Source: Lysobacter avium
GTDB taxonomy: Bacteria > Pseudomonadota > Gammaproteobacteria > Xanthomonadales > Xanthomonadaceae
Length of the DNA stretch: 64,000 bases
Direction: 5' to 3'
Assembly: GCF_015209745.1 (NCBI RefSeq)
Contig: NZ_CP063657.1
Coordinates: 2,666,001-2,730,000 of the forward strand
Position numbers and translations under genes: made by a program. How positions within the stretch are numbered: the first letter of the stretch is position 1; every line of letters begins with the position of its first letter. Of this stretch, positions 9,271 to 19,575 are shown piece by piece. Below the pieces are notes generated by a model. The model was not told where the DNA came from. It saw nothing but the letters and a program-made list of their open reading frames with translations, and ran no database searches.

Positions 9271-12006
9271 ATGGCGCAGATGCCAAACCAGCCCCCCCTG
9301 CCCTTCTCTCCGGAGGATCAACCGGCTCCCGACGACGCGGCGATGACCCGCAGCGACGGGTCCGGCGACCAAGCTCCCGGCGAGGCCACCAGCGCGTTCG
9401 AACCGGGCGCAACCCTGGGTGGCGATTCCGTGTCGGTGGACGCCGGGGACGCGCCCGCGCCTGCCGTGCCACGCGCCGTCAGCCGCCGGCCCTGGTGGGC
9501 GCGCCTGCTGGGAGGGCTGCTGTCGCCGTGGATTTCCCTCACGGTCGAGCCGGCGAACCCGCTCAGCCATGCGCCGGAACTGGGCGAGAAGCCCGTGTGC
9601 TACGTCATCGAGCACTACGGCATGTCCAACGCCCTGATCCTGGACCAGGCCTGCCGCAGCCAGGGCCTGCCCTCGCCGCTGCAACCATTGCCCGGCGACC
9701 CGCTGGGTCGAAAGCGCGCCTACGTCGCCCTGTCGCGGCGCAACGCCAGCGCGCTGGGACCGCTGCAGCATCCTCTCAGCCCGCAGCAACCCACCTCCAA
9801 GAGCCACTCCACCTCGCTGGCACGCCTGCTTGACGCGCATCGCGACGACCCTGCGCTGGATGTGCAACTGGTACCCGTGTCGATCTTCGTCGGCCGCGCC
9901 CCGGACAAGACCAGTGGCTGGTTCTCGGTGCTGTTCTCAGAAAACTGGGCGCTGGTGGGGCGCTTCCGCCGTTTCCTGGCGATCCTTCTCAATGGCCGCA
10001 GCACCACCGTGCGGTTCGCCCCGCCCATCAGCCTGCGCGGGATCATCGCCGAGGACCTGCCGGCCGAACGCACCGTGCGCAAGCTTTCACGTGTGCTGCG
10101 AACCCATTTCCGCCGCATCCGCGCCGCGGTGATCGGGCCGGACCTGTCGACCCGCCGCCTGCTGGTGGACAAGGTATTGGCGACCGACTCGGTCAAGGAT
10201 GCGATTGCCGACCAGGCGCGGCGCGACAATTCCACGCCCGCCGAGGCGTGGAAGAAGGCACATGGCTACGCCTATGAAATCGCCGCGGACTACTCCCACC
10301 CGGTGGTGCGTTCGGCCAGCTTCCTGCTGACCCCGGTGTGGAACCGGATCTACCGCGGCGTGCTGGTCCACCATCTGGACACGCTCAAGCAGGTCGCGCC
10401 CGGCCATGAAGTGATCTATGTGCCCTGCCACCGCAGCCACATGGATTACCTGCTGTTGAGCTACCTGCTCTACACCCGCGGCATCGTGCCGCCGCATATC
10501 GTCGCCGGCATCAACCTTAACCTGCCGGTCATCGGCACGCTGTTGCGCAAGGGCGGCGCCTTCTTCATCCGCCGCAGCATCCGCGGCAGCGCGCTGTACT
10601 CCACCGTGCTCAGCGAGTACGTCGCCAAGCTGGTATCGGGCGGGTACTCCATCGAGTATTTCGTCGAGGGCGGTCGCTCACGCACCGGCCGCCTGCTGCC
10701 GCCCAAGGGCGGAATGGTGTCGATGACGGTGCGCGCGTTCCTGCGCCAGCCCACCCGCCCGGTCCTCTTCCAGCCCGTCTACATCGGCTACGAGAAGCTG
10801 ATGGAAGGCAACAGCTATCTGGACGAGCTGTCGGGGAAGCCGAAAAAAGGCGAGTCCGTCTGGCAGTTGCTGGGCGGCATTCCGAAGGTGCTGCGCTCCA
10901 ACTACGGCCAGGTGGTGGTCAACTTCGGCGAGCCGATCAAGCTCGATGAGGTGCTGGCCGAGCACGCACCGGAATGGGACGGCAAATCGCTGCGCGACGA
11001 CGAGAAGCCGGCCTGGCTGTCGGGCGCCGTCGACTCGCTGGCCCAGCGCATCCAGGTCAACGTCAATCGCGCCGCCGACGTCAACCCGATCAACCTGCTG
11101 GCACTCGCGCTGCTTTCCACGCCCAAGCACGCGATGGGCGAAGGCGACCTGCTCGCCCAGATCGCCCTGTCAAAGACGCTGCTGGCCGAACTGCCCTACT
11201 CCGACCGCGTCACCGTGACCCCGCACACGCCTGCCCAGATCATCGCCCACGGCGAGGACATCGGCGTGCTGACCCGCACCGCGCATCCCCTGGGCGACGT
11301 GTTGCTGGTGGCCGGCGACCAGGCGGTCCTGCTGAGCTATTTCCGCAACAACGTGGTGCATCTGTTCACCGCGACCTCGTGGATCGCCTGCTGTTTCCAG
11401 AACAACCGGCGGATGGCGCAGGAAAGCGTCCTGCGACTGGGTCGCAGCGTTTACCCGTTCCTGCAAACCGAGCTGTTCCTGCCATGGAGCGAGGAGGAGT
11501 TCGTCCAGCGCCTGACCCGCACCATCGATGTGTTCGTGCGCGAAGGCCTGCTGGAGCGCGTCAACGACGAGGAAGGCGGCATCCTGGCCCGCAACGCCGG
11601 CCAGACCGACGAGGTGTTCCGCCTGCGCGCCATCGGCCATTCGCTGCAGCAGGCCTTCGAGCGCTACTACATCACCATCTCGGTGCTGGTGAAGAACGGC
11701 AGCGGCACCCTGTCCACCGGCCAGCTGGAGAGCCTTTGCCAACTGGCCGCGCAGCGGCTGAGCCTGCTGTATGCGCCGGCGGCTCCGGAATTCTTCGACA
11801 AGACCCTGTTCCGCGGCTTCATCCAGAAACTGCGTGAGCTGGGCCTGGTCCGGCTGGACGAGAACGCCAAGCTCGTGTTCGAGCTGCCGCTGGAAGCCTG
11901 GGCGCGCGATGCACGCTTCATCCTGGGCCGGGAACTGCGCCACAGCATCGAGAAGGTGAGCCCTGAAGCAGCACGCACGGGAGAGGATGCCGGCGCCGTC
12001 GAATGA
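9271..12006 (+). CDS. plsB: Glycerol-3-phosphate 1-O-acyltransferase PlsB
   Basis: 911 residues, slightly longer than E. coli PlsB (about 807) because of a proline-rich N-terminal extension of roughly 60 residues; an internal ATG at 9280 is an alternative start. The acyltransferase block has the HX4D catalytic motif HRSHMD at residues 387-392. It is followed by GGAFFIRRS, the FVEGGRSRTGRLLPPKGGM block and the PVYIGYEK block, all diagnostic of PlsB. The enzyme transfers an acyl chain from acyl-ACP or acyl-CoA to sn-glycerol-3-phosphate at the inner membrane, the first step of phospholipid synthesis. cfa, which modifies phospholipid acyl chains, follows on the same strand. Confidence 0.97.
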   Translation: MAQMPNQPPLPFSPEDQPAPDDAAMTRSDGSGDQAPGEATSAFEPGATLGGDSVSVDAGDAPAPAVPRAVSRRPWWARLLGGLLSPWISLTVEPANPLSHAPELGEKPVCYVIEHYGMSNALILDQACRSQGLPSPLQPLPGDPLGRKRAYVALSRRNASALGPLQHPLSPQQPTSKSHSTSLARLLDAHRDDPALDVQLVPVSIFVGRAPDKTSGWFSVLFSENWALVGRFRRFLAILLNGRSTTVRFAPPISLRGIIAEDLPAERTVRKLSRVLRTHFRRIRAAVIGPDLSTRRLLVDKVLATDSVKDAIADQARRDNSTPAEAWKKAHGYAYEIAADYSHPVVRSASFLLTPVWNRIYRGVLVHHLDTLKQVAPGHEVIYVPCHRSHMDYLLLSYLLYTRGIVPPHIVAGINLNLPVIGTLLRKGGAFFIRRSIRGSALYSTVLSEYVAKLVSGGYSIEYFVEGGRSRTGRLLPPKGGMVSMTVRAFLRQPTRPVLFQPVYIGYEKLMEGNSYLDELSGKPKKGESVWQLLGGIPKVLRSNYGQVVVNFGEPIKLDEVLAEHAPEWDGKSLRDDEKPAWLSGAVDSLAQRIQVNVNRAADVNPINLLALALLSTPKHAMGEGDLLAQIALSKTLLAELPYSDRVTVTPHTPAQIIAHGEDIGVLTRTAHPLGDVLLVAGDQAVLLSYFRNNVVHLFTATSWIACCFQNNRRMAQESVLRLGRSVYPFLQTELFLPWSEEEFVQRLTRTIDVFVREGLLERVNDEEGGILARNAGQTDEVFRLRAIGHSLQQAFERYYITISVLVKNGSGTLSTGQLESLCQLAAQRLSLLYAPAAPEFFDKTLFRGFIQKLRELGLVRLDENAKLVFELPLEAWARDARFILGRELRHSIEKVSPEAARTGEDAGAVE

Positions 12007-12148
12007 GTGCGGCACTTCCGCCGACCTGCTTTGCCGGCGGACGCGCCCAGGGCTAGGATGAAACGTGGCGATCGGCACAGTCGCGAACCGAACGCCGGAA
12101 GCAGTCGTTGAAGTGCATCCAACGCGACCCCTGACCGAGGTTGCCGCC

Positions 12149-13357
12149 ATGTCTTCATCGCCCGCTCCGTCGCCCCACGCCCAGCCCAAGTACACCAGCC
12201 CGCGTCCCGCGCCCGCCGTCCCTGTCCTGGACACCGCGCCACAGCAGCTGGTGGCGGGACTGCTGGGCAAGGCCGACATCCGCGTCAACGGCGACCGTCC
12301 GTGGGACATGCAGTTGCACGACCCGGCCGCGCTCGAGCGCGCGCTGGCCGAAGGCAACCTCGGTCTGGGCGAGGCCTACATGGCCGGCGCCTGGGACTGC
12401 GAACAACTCGATGTCTTCTTCGAGCGCCTGTTGCGCGCGCACCTGGATCGCGAAGTCCATCCGGCCCGCATCGCCTGGCACGCGTTGCAGGTACGCATGT
12501 TCAACCGCCAGAACCGCACCCGGGCCTGGCAGGTCGGCAAGGCCCACTACGACCTGGGCAACGATTTCTACGAAGCCATGCTCGACCCGCGCATGGTCTA
12601 TTCCTGCGGCTACTGGAAGGACGCCACCGATCTGGCGTCCGCGCAGGAGGCCAAGCTCGAGCTGATCTGCCGCAAGCTTGGGCTGCAGCCGGGAATGCGC
12701 GTGCTGGACATCGGCTGCGGTTGGGGCAGCTTCATGGGCTACGCGGCCGAGCGCTACGGCGTGCAATGCATCGGCGTGACCGTGTCCACGGAGCAAACGC
12801 GCTACGCGCAGCAGCGCTACGCCGGACTGCCGATGGAATTCCGCCTCCAGGACTACCGCGAACTGGACGGCGGGAGCCTGGGTGGCCGGGTGGACCGCAT
12901 CGTCAGCGTCGGCATGTTCGAGCACGTGGGCCACAAGAACCACCGCGAGTACATGGAGGTGGCGCAACGCTGCCTGGCCTCCGACGGCCTGTTCCTGCTG
13001 CACACGATCGGCAAGAATGAACGCGATGCCACGCCGGATCGCTGGATCGACAAGCACATCTTCCCCAACGGCGAGACGCCCTCGATCGGCCAGATCGGTG
13101 ATGCCATCGATGGCCTGTTCATCGCCGAGGACGTGCACAATTTCGGCGCCGACTATGACCGCACGCTGATGGCATGGCACGCCAATTTCGAAGCCGCCTG
13201 GCCGCGTTTCGCCGATCGACTGGATGACGCATTCCAGCGCAAATGGCGCTATTACCTGCTTTCCTGCGCAGGCGCGTTCCGGGTCCGGGAACTGCAGTTG
13301 TGGCAGTGGGTGCTCTCGCCCGAGGGCGTTGCGGGGGGCTATCGCCGGCTCAGCTGA
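12149..13357 (+). CDS. cfa: Cyclopropane-fatty-acyl-phospholipid synthase
   Basis: 402 residues from the ATG at 12149, chosen because GAGG sits 8 nt upstream; an in-frame GTG at 12065 would add 28 residues with no family similarity. The SAM-binding motif VLDIGCGWGSF starts near residue 185. Further blocks are SVGMFEHVGHKNH (substrate pocket) and the C-terminal YYLLSCAGAFR, with the conserved catalytic-site Cys near residue 373. The enzyme transfers a methylene group from SAM to cis double bonds of membrane phospholipid acyl chains, typically in stationary phase or acid stress. It lies downstream of plsB and only 4 nt before the next lipoprotein gene. Confidence 0.96.
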   Translation: MSSSPAPSPHAQPKYTSPRPAPAVPVLDTAPQQLVAGLLGKADIRVNGDRPWDMQLHDPAALERALAEGNLGLGEAYMAGAWDCEQLDVFFERLLRAHLDREVHPARIAWHALQVRMFNRQNRTRAWQVGKAHYDLGNDFYEAMLDPRMVYSCGYWKDATDLASAQEAKLELICRKLGLQPGMRVLDIGCGWGSFMGYAAERYGVQCIGVTVSTEQTRYAQQRYAGLPMEFRLQDYRELDGGSLGGRVDRIVSVGMFEHVGHKNHREYMEVAQRCLASDGLFLLHTIGKNERDATPDRWIDKHIFPNGETPSIGQIGDAIDGLFIAEDVHNFGADYDRTLMAWHANFEAAWPRFADRLDDAFQRKWRYYLLSCAGAFRVRELQLWQWVLSPEGVAGGYRRLS

Positions 13358-13361
13358 GAAG

Positions 13362-14318
13362 GTGATCGCGAGCCACGGCCAGCCTTTGACTGCACCGATC
13401 CCGGTCCCGCGCCTGCGCTGGGCCGCTCGCCTGTGCCGCGTTTTGCTGCTTTCCATGGTGGTCGGGCTGACGGGGTGCGTACTGGAGTACAGCGAAGAGG
13501 ATCTGGTGCGGTCGATGCCTTCGCCGGCTCCCTCCATCAGCGAGCTGAAGAGCGAGTTCCCGTCCCTCGACGCGGTGGAGGAACGCCTTCGTGTTGCCGG
13601 CGACGCGGAGCTCTACGTGCTGCGCCTGATCCGCCGCGACGCGATGGCGACCGTCCTGTATTTCGGCGGCAACGCGTATCGCACCGGCCTGATGGGGGGC
13701 CGCACCGCCGCCAGCTACTCAGCGCTGCCGGTCAACCTGGTGCTGGTGGATCATCGCGGCTACGGAGCAAGCTCCGGAATACCCGGTATCGATGCGCTGA
13801 TGGCAGACGCGCTGATCGTGTACGACCACCTGCGCGCGGACCAGGCGCTGGCGCACCTGCCGCTGATCGTGCACGGTCAATCGCTGGGAAGTTTCCTCGC
13901 CGGTCACGTGGCCGCCACGCGGACACTCGATGGGCTTGTGCTGGAAAGCTCGGTGACCTCCACCGAGGACTGGGTGGCACATGCCCGGCGCCAACAACCG
14001 TGGTGGCAGCGGATCCTGGTGCGTCGGGTGGATATTGCACCGGAACTGGCGGGGCGCGGCAATCTGGAGGTCGCGCGCCAACTCGATGAGCCGGTGCTGT
14101 TTGTCGTTGGCGAACTCGACCCGCTGACACCGCCCGCGTTTTCGGGGGCCCTGTACGAGGCGGCGCCGCTGGCAAAGGAACACAAGGAGCTTCTGGTCGT
14201 GCCGGGCGTGGCGCACAACGACGCAACGGCAAGCCCCGCGTTCGAGGACGCGATGCGGGATTTCGTCGAACGTGTCCGCGGAGACTGGACGGATCCGGAG
14301 AGACGCGGCGCCCCGTAA
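13362..14318 (+). CDS. Alpha/beta hydrolase-fold lipoprotein
   Basis: 318 residues if started at the GTG at 13362, which leaves 4 nt after cfa. A TTG at 13386 is equally possible and gives a more typical lipoprotein signal length; neither has a clear ribosome site. The signal peptide ends in VGLTGC, the lipidated Cys. The hydrolase core has the nucleophile elbow GQSLG (within VHGQSLGSFLAG), a preceding DHRGYGAS strand-turn and a C-terminal GVAHND block with the likely catalytic His. The fold resembles YfhR/DUF-type serine peptidases and BAAT-like esterases. The substrate is unknown. Tight spacing after cfa suggests a shared transcript. Confidence 0.82.
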   Translation: MIASHGQPLTAPIPVPRLRWAARLCRVLLLSMVVGLTGCVLEYSEEDLVRSMPSPAPSISELKSEFPSLDAVEERLRVAGDAELYVLRLIRRDAMATVLYFGGNAYRTGLMGGRTAASYSALPVNLVLVDHRGYGASSGIPGIDALMADALIVYDHLRADQALAHLPLIVHGQSLGSFLAGHVAATRTLDGLVLESSVTSTEDWVAHARRQQPWWQRILVRRVDIAPELAGRGNLEVARQLDEPVLFVVGELDPLTPPAFSGALYEAAPLAKEHKELLVVPGVAHNDATASPAFEDAMRDFVERVRGDWTDPERRGAP

Positions 14319-14441
14319 ACCTGCACCACCCGGTCGGACCGGATGCCCACAGCCCGATGCCGGCATCTCCCGCAGGGCGGGCCGGTAGAATGCCCGGTCC
14401 GAAGTCGCAACACCCGGACGCCCAACCTGGATTCCGCCCGC

Positions 14442-15344
14442 ATGTTTTTCCGCAACCTGACCCTGTTCCGCTTCCCCACCTCCACCAAGCTCGATGACCT
14501 GGATGCAGGCCTTCAGGAGTGCGCGCTCAAGCCGGTCGGCGCGCTGGAGCTGTCATCGCGCGGCTTTGTCTCGCCCATCGGTCGCGACGGCGAGGAGCTC
14601 TCGCAGCGCCAGGGCGACGCGATCTGGCTGACCGTGGGCGGCGAGGACCGCCTGCTGCCCGGCGCCGTGGTCAACGACATGCTGGCCCGCAAGCTGGAGG
14701 AGATCGAGCAGACCGAGGGCCGCAAGCCCGGCGGCCGCACCCGCAAGCGCCTCAAGGACGAGCTGATCACCGAGCTGATGCCGCGGGCGTTCATCAAGCC
14801 CAGCCGCACCGATGCCCTGCTGGATCTGGAGCACGGCATCCTCGTCGTCGACAGCTCCAGCCGCAAGAGCGCGGAGAACGTGGCCTCCGAGATCCGCCGC
14901 GCGCTGGGCAGCTTCCCGGCGATGCCACTGAACCCGGAGATCGCGCCGCGCTCGATCCTGACCGGCTGGGTCGCTGGCGAGCCGCTGCCCGAAGGCCTGG
15001 GCATCGGCGATGAGTGCGAGCTGCGCGATCCGGCCGAGCACGGCGCGGTGGTCAAGGTGCAGCGCATGGACCTGGACAACGACGAGATCGCCAAGCACCT
15101 GGAAACGGGCAAGCAGGTCACCCGCCTGGCGCTGACGCTGGATGACCACGTCTCCTTCGTGCTTGGCGAGGACCTGATCGTGCGCAAGTTCAAGCTGCTC
15201 GATGGCGCGGTGGACCAGCTGGAGTCCACCGACCACGACGACGTGCGCGCGGAGATGGAAGCCCGCTTCGCGCTCATGAGCGGGGAGGTCAAGCGCCTGT
15301 TCGCGGTGTTGCAGTCGGCCTTCAAGCTCAGCGCGGCCGACTGA
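14442..15344 (+). CDS. rdgC: Recombination-associated protein RdgC
   Basis: 300 residues, matching E. coli RdgC (303). The start MFFRNLTLFRF is characteristic of the family, and I prefer it over an in-frame start 99 nt upstream. A TAGAAT -10-like hexamer lies at 14387-14392. RdgC is a ring-forming, double-stranded-DNA-binding protein that limits RecA filament formation and counteracts RecA-promoted strand exchange. It lies 23 nt before the metalloprotein gene on the same strand. Confidence 0.96.
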   Translation: MFFRNLTLFRFPTSTKLDDLDAGLQECALKPVGALELSSRGFVSPIGRDGEELSQRQGDAIWLTVGGEDRLLPGAVVNDMLARKLEEIEQTEGRKPGGRTRKRLKDELITELMPRAFIKPSRTDALLDLEHGILVVDSSSRKSAENVASEIRRALGSFPAMPLNPEIAPRSILTGWVAGEPLPEGLGIGDECELRDPAEHGAVVKVQRMDLDNDEIAKHLETGKQVTRLALTLDDHVSFVLGEDLIVRKFKLLDGAVDQLESTDHDDVRAEMEARFALMSGEVKRLFAVLQSAFKLSAAD

Positions 15345-15366
15345 GGCGCGGGGCGCAGGCACCACC

Positions 15367-16179
15367 ATGCTTCGCCGCCTGCACGGCCTGGTCGGCACCA
15401 AACGCACGCCCGCGGGACGCGCCGTGCAACGCGACACCTTCGAGCTGACCCTGGACGACGGCCAGTCGCTGGAGGTGGAGCGGCGCCGGGACCCACGCGC
15501 GCGCCGGATCAAGCTCTCGGTCAGCGACCGCGGCGTGCGCCTGACCCTGCCGCCGCGCGCCAGCGCCAGTGCGGCGGCACGCTTCGCCCACGAGCACCGG
15601 CAGTGGCTCGCGCTGCAGTTGGAGCTGCACACCCGCGACGTTCCGCCGCCGCTGCTGTGGGACGTCTCCACGACGCTGCCACTGCGCGATGCCGAGCGTC
15701 CATTGCGCTGGGAACGCGGCCGGTTCACCCGGATCGAGTCCGCGGCCGACGACGCGCTGGTGTTCCTGCTGCCCGAGCGGGCCGGACCGGCGGCGCAGGC
15801 CCGGGCATTGCGGGATTTCTACGAGGGCGAGGCGCGCGCCGACCTGGCCCGCTGGATGCCGGACTACCTGGACGGACTGCCGCGCGCACCGCGGCGGTTC
15901 CGCTTCAAGCTGATGTCCTCGCGCTGGGGCTCGCTGGCACCCGACGACTCCGTCGCGCTGGATCTGTCGCTGGTGCTCGCCCGGCCTTCGGCCTACCGCT
16001 ACGTGCTGGTGCACGAGCTTTGCCACCTGCTCCAGGCCAACCACTCGCCGGCATTCTGGGCCGAGGTGGAGACACGCATGCCGCATTGGCGCGAGGAGCG
16101 TGAGTATCTGCGAGTGCACGGCTCGCGGCTGAAGGCGGCGATGCGCTCGCTGCTTGCCACAGGGACCCACACGGCGTAA
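15367..16179 (+). CDS. YgjP/SprT-like zinc metallopeptidase family protein (M48/DUF45)
   Basis: 270 residues. The HExxH zinc motif is HELCH at residues 216-220, followed by NHSPAFW, which supplies a third ligand in this family. Upstream blocks include RRRDPRARRIKLSVSDRG and the SRWGS motif (FKLMSSRWGSLA) typical of YgjP/WLM-domain proteins. It is longer than E. coli YgjP (about 167 residues) through its N-terminal half. Some family members are linked to DNA-protein crosslink repair, but the function of bacterial YgjP is not settled. It follows rdgC by 22 nt, so the two may be co-transcribed. Confidence 0.88.
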   Translation: MLRRLHGLVGTKRTPAGRAVQRDTFELTLDDGQSLEVERRRDPRARRIKLSVSDRGVRLTLPPRASASAAARFAHEHRQWLALQLELHTRDVPPPLLWDVSTTLPLRDAERPLRWERGRFTRIESAADDALVFLLPERAGPAAQARALRDFYEGEARADLARWMPDYLDGLPRAPRRFRFKLMSSRWGSLAPDDSVALDLSLVLARPSAYRYVLVHELCHLLQANHSPAFWAEVETRMPHWREEREYLRVHGSRLKAAMRSLLATGTHTA

Positions 16180-16267
16180 GTCGGCATCGCCGGCCGCGCT
16201 CTGGAGCGTGGCGATCCGGGCGCGCTGATCTGGCCGTGGCTTCAACCGCGCTGATCAGGCCCGGTGA

Positions 16268-17140
16268 TCAGACCGCGCTGAAAAAGTCCGCGAACACCGC
16301 CGCGACCTCCGCCGGCTGCTCCATGTGCAGGTGATGGCCGCCCGGCATGGTGCTCAGTTGCGCATCGCGCAGGCAATCGAAGCGCGCCCGGCGTTGCTCT
16401 TCGGGGAAGTAGACCTGCGCCTGTTCGGCGTAGAGCACACGCACCGGGCACTCCACCGCGCGCAGCAACTCGCGCACCTGCTCCTCGCTGATGCGGATGG
16501 CCGTCGGGCGCGTGAGGCGCGGATCGCTGCGCCAGCTGAAACCGCGCGGGCCGCCCTCGCCGCGTACCGGAACCAGGCCGCGTTCGACCAGCAGGCGCGC
16601 CGCGTCGGGCTGGATATCCCCGGCCTGCAAACGCGCGCGGACCGCTGTGGCCGGATCGGGAAACACGCGCAATGGCTTGCGCGGACCGCCCGGGCGCGCG
16701 AATGCTTCGCGCAGGGATTCCACGTGTCGGCCCTGCTCGGCCGACAGCGCGCCCAGCGCCTCGATCGTGCCCAGTCGCTGGATGCGCTGCGGCGCGGCAG
16801 CCGCCATCAGGCTCGCCACCGCTCCGCCCAGCGAGTGGCCCAGCAGCGAGAACTCGTCCCAGCCCAGCGCATCGGCGGCGGCAAACACCGAGCGCGCGGT
16901 GCTGACCACGGTGTACTCGGCGGCCTCGGGAAAGTGGTCACTGGCGCCATGGCCGGGCATGTCCAGTGCGACCAGCTCGATGCCCGGCAGATACGGGTGC
17001 AGCGGGATGAAGCTGGCCGCGTTGTCCAGCCAGCCGTGCAGGGCCAGCACGCGCGGCACTGTCCGACCGGCCGGCGCAGCACGCAGGCCGGCCAGACGAC
17101 CCAGTCGGGTATCAAGGACGAAGTCGTGCAGGCGGTTCAC
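16268..17140 (-). CDS. Alpha/beta hydrolase, coupled to hemH
   Basis: 290 residues from a GTG at 17140 whose GTGA overlaps the hemH stop codon, implying translational coupling. The oxyanion-type motif LHGWLDN is near residue 35, the nucleophile elbow GHSLGG has Ser103, and the C-terminal His block reads [11 protein letters not shown]. The arrangement matches MhpC-like/epoxide-hydrolase-type esterases that are often found beside hemH in xanthomonads. No signal peptide, so it should be cytoplasmic. The substrate is unknown, and a role in haem synthesis is not implied by sequence. Confidence 0.9.
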   Translation of the reverse strand: MNRLHDFVLDTRLGRLAGLRAAPAGRTVPRVLALHGWLDNAASFIPLHPYLPGIELVALDMPGHGASDHFPEAAEYTVVSTARSVFAAADALGWDEFSLLGHSLGGAVASLMAAAAPQRIQRLGTIEALGALSAEQGRHVESLREAFARPGGPRKPLRVFPDPATAVRARLQAGDIQPDAARLLVERGLVPVRGEGGPRGFSWRSDPRLTRPTAIRISEEQVRELLRAVECPVRVLYAEQAQVYFPEEQRRARFDCLRDAQLSTMPGGHHLHMEQPAEVAAVFADFFSAV

Positions 17141-18120
17141 GCCTGGGCCATCGGCCAGGCGTCGAGGCCGCGCCGCGCGACGCCGGCAATGACACGCGCG
17201 TGTGCCGGCGAATCGTTGAGGCAGGGAATGTAGCGCAGCGTGCCGCCGCGCCCGGCAACCTCGTCCGCCAGTTCCATGGAGATCTCCTCCAGCGTCTCCA
17301 GGCAGTCGGCCGCAAATCCGGGCGCGACCACGTCGATGCGCTGCACGCCGCGCTCGCCCAGGGCCGCCAGCGCGGTGGTCGTCGCAGGCTCCAGCCAGCG
17401 CTCGGCGCCAAAGCGCGACTGGTAGCTGATCGTCCACTCATGCGGCTCCAGCTCCAGCGCCTTGGCGATCGCCTGGGCGCCGGCCTCGGACTGGCGCTGA
17501 TACGGATCGCCGTTGCGGATCACCCGTTTGGGCAGACCGTGGAAGGAGAACACGAGGTGATCACCGGCGCCGTTGCGGGCGCGATGCTCGCGGATCGAGT
17601 CGGCAATCGCGGCCACCCAGCCCGGATCCACGTGGTAGTCATCGACCATGCGCACCTGCATCGCAGTCTCGCGCGCGAGCACGTCGCCGACAGTCGCCGT
17701 GGTGGTGGTCGAGTACTGCGGATACAGAGGCAGTCCGAGTACACGGCGGATCCCGCGCCCGCGCAGATCCTCCAGCACTTTGGTCAGCGCGGGGTTGCCA
17801 TAGCGCATCGCGTCCACGACCAGTACATCGGGCATTTCGCGCTGGACACCCTCGGCCAGGCGACGCGTATAGACCGCCAACGGGGAACCGCCGTCCAGCC
17901 ACACGCTGGCGTACTTGAGCGCGACCTTGGGCGAGCGGCGCGGCAGGATGATCCCGTGCAGCAACGGCAGCCAGAACAGCCGCGGCAACGCGACCACGCG
18001 GCGGTCGGACAGGAACTCGCCCAGGTAGCGGCGCACCGCCTCCGCGGTGGGCGCGTCCGGCGTGCCAAGATTGACCAGCACGACGGCGGTATCGGGGGAA
18101 GGGGAAGCGGATTGAGTCAT
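17137..18120 (-). CDS. hemH: Ferrochelatase
   Basis: 327 residues. The start at 18120 (MTQSASPSP) is preferred; an ATG two codons upstream at 18126 is also possible, and neither has a strong ribosome site. Conserved blocks are [12 protein letters not shown] at the N-terminus, [10 protein letters not shown], the active-site His194 in FSFHGLP, YQSRFG and the metal-site region [15 protein letters not shown]. It inserts Fe2+ into protoporphyrin IX to make protohaem, the last step of the pathway. It overlaps the hydrolase gene by four bases and diverges from the SYLF-domain gene. Confidence 0.97.
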   Translation of the reverse strand: MTQSASPSPDTAVVLVNLGTPDAPTAEAVRRYLGEFLSDRRVVALPRLFWLPLLHGIILPRRSPKVALKYASVWLDGGSPLAVYTRRLAEGVQREMPDVLVVDAMRYGNPALTKVLEDLRGRGIRRVLGLPLYPQYSTTTTATVGDVLARETAMQVRMVDDYHVDPGWVAAIADSIREHRARNGAGDHLVFSFHGLPKRVIRNGDPYQRQSEAGAQAIAKALELEPHEWTISYQSRFGAERWLEPATTTALAALGERGVQRIDVVAPGFAADCLETLEEISMELADEVAGRGGTLRYIPCLNDSPAHARVIAGVARRGLDAWPMAQA

Positions 18121-18279
18121 TCGCATAGGATGCCAGTTGCCGGTGGTTCCCACAGGATTCATCGCCGCCTCACTAGCCTGAATAAAACTCCGGTACGAAC
18201 TTCGACGCGCGTTTGCGGTCGATGGGGATGTGCCGGCACCCGTCGGGTTCCATCCGCAGTCCCGTTTCCGGAGTCCTCC

Positions 18280-19182
18280 ATGTCGATAGTCCCCCGCCTT
18301 GCCGTGATCCTGCTCGCATTCGTCGTCGCCGCACCCGCCGTTGCCGGGGTAACCGAAGACGAGCGCGCCCGCAACGCGGTCCGCGTGCTCAACGAGATCC
18401 AGGCCATTCCGGAGTCCGGCATTCCCGATGCGATGCTCGACCAGGCCAGGGCCATCGTGGTCGTGCCCGACACGCTGAAGATCGGTCTGGTTCTGGGCGG
18501 CCGCCGCGGCCATGGTCTGGTGTCGATCAAGACGCCGCAGGGGACGTGGTCGAACCCGGCCTTCGTCAAGCTCACCGGCGCCAGCATCGGCTTTCAGGCC
18601 GGCGTGCAGTCATCCGATGTGGTGCTGGTATTCACCAGCCAGCGCGGGCTGGACTCGATCGTCAACGGCAAGCTGACCCTGGGCGCGGACGCCAGCGTCG
18701 CCGCTGGGCCGGTCGGCCGGACCACGGGGCTGGCGACCGATGGGCAACTGAAGGCGGAAATCTGGTCGTGGTCGCGCGCGCGCGGCCTGTTCGCCGGCGT
18801 TGCCCTGGACGGCGCGGTGCTCAGCATCGATGACGCCGCCAACCAGAGCGTCTACGGCAGCGGCACCACGCCGCGGATGATCTTCGAGGACCGCGCCGGC
18901 CAGCGCGCCTCCGATGCGGTGGTGGGCTTCCGCGACCAGCTCGAGGAAGCGACCGCTACGGCCCGTGCGGCGCGCAAGCACGAACCGGCACCGCCCGCGC
19001 CGACTGCCTACGGATCCACCACGGCGACCAACGCCCCGGCCGCACCGGTTTCGAACCCCCCGCTGAATGCCCCGCGCGATGCGTCCGATGGGGCCAATCC
19101 CACGCAGCCGCAGCCGTTCGAGACGGTGGACAGCCCGCAAACGCCAACCATCCAGACCGAACCGCTGCCGCCCAACGGCTGA
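18280..19182 (+). CDS. SYLF (Ysc84/DUF500) domain lipid-binding protein, exported
   Basis: 300 residues from the ATG at 18280. The open frame runs a further 1 kb upstream across hemH, but that part is a shadow. A Sec signal peptide ([17 protein letters not shown]) is followed by the SYLF domain at about residues 30-215, with [27 protein letters not shown] as the family core. The C-terminal ~85 residues are Pro/Ala/Thr-rich and probably disordered. SYLF domains bind phosphoinositides in eukaryotes; bacterial members are exported proteins of unknown role. A tatABC operon begins 88 nt downstream. Confidence 0.88.
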   Translation: MSIVPRLAVILLAFVVAAPAVAGVTEDERARNAVRVLNEIQAIPESGIPDAMLDQARAIVVVPDTLKIGLVLGGRRGHGLVSIKTPQGTWSNPAFVKLTGASIGFQAGVQSSDVVLVFTSQRGLDSIVNGKLTLGADASVAAGPVGRTTGLATDGQLKAEIWSWSRARGLFAGVALDGAVLSIDDAANQSVYGSGTTPRMIFEDRAGQRASDAVVGFRDQLEEATATARAARKHEPAPPAPTAYGSTTATNAPAAPVSNPPLNAPRDASDGANPTQPQPFETVDSPQTPTIQTEPLPPNG

Positions 19183-19270
19183 ACGTCCCGGGCCGATCGG
19201 CCCTGATCAACCGGCAGTGGCCGGTGATTGCGGGTATTCTGGAAGCTCTGGTTTTTCTGCGGACACGTCG

Positions 19271-19531
19271 ATGGGTAGTATGAGTATTGGGCACTGGGTA
19301 GTCGTGCTGTTGATCGTGGTGCTGGTGTTTGGCACTAAGCGCCTTAAAAACGTCGGCAAGGACCTCGGTGAGGCTGTGAAAGGCTTCAAGAAGGGCGTGC
19401 ACGACGATGACGATGTCGATGCCAACGTGCCTCCCGCACGGCTTGGTGATGACGCACGCCGCGACGAGCGTCCGGTGCGTGATCAGAGGACCGCGCACGA
19501 CGTGCGCGATGACGAGCAGGTTCCGCGCTGA
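19271..19531 (+). CDS. tatA: Twin-arginine translocase subunit TatA
   Basis: 86 residues. One N-terminal transmembrane helix ([13 protein letters not shown]), the [23 protein letters not shown] hinge and amphipathic helix, then an acidic, charged tail. An ATG at 19280 is an alternative start, three codons in; family members usually begin MGSxSIWHW, which favours 19271. A TATTCT hexamer at 19235-19240 could be the -10 of the operon promoter. TatA polymerises to form the pore through which folded twin-arginine proteins cross the inner membrane. Confidence 0.95.
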   Translation: MGSMSIGHWVVVLLIVVLVFGTKRLKNVGKDLGEAVKGFKKGVHDDDDVDANVPPARLGDDARRDERPVRDQRTAHDVRDDEQVPR

Positions 19532-19575
19532 GCGCGGACTGTTCCTGACCCGGGCGCAAGTCCCGGCGGCCTGAC

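Noticed and set aside
17200..18279. Upstream extension of the SYLF-domain gene across hemH
   Set aside because: The extension is antisense to hemH, His/Arg/Gln-rich and lacks similarity; the signal peptide at 18280 marks the real start.
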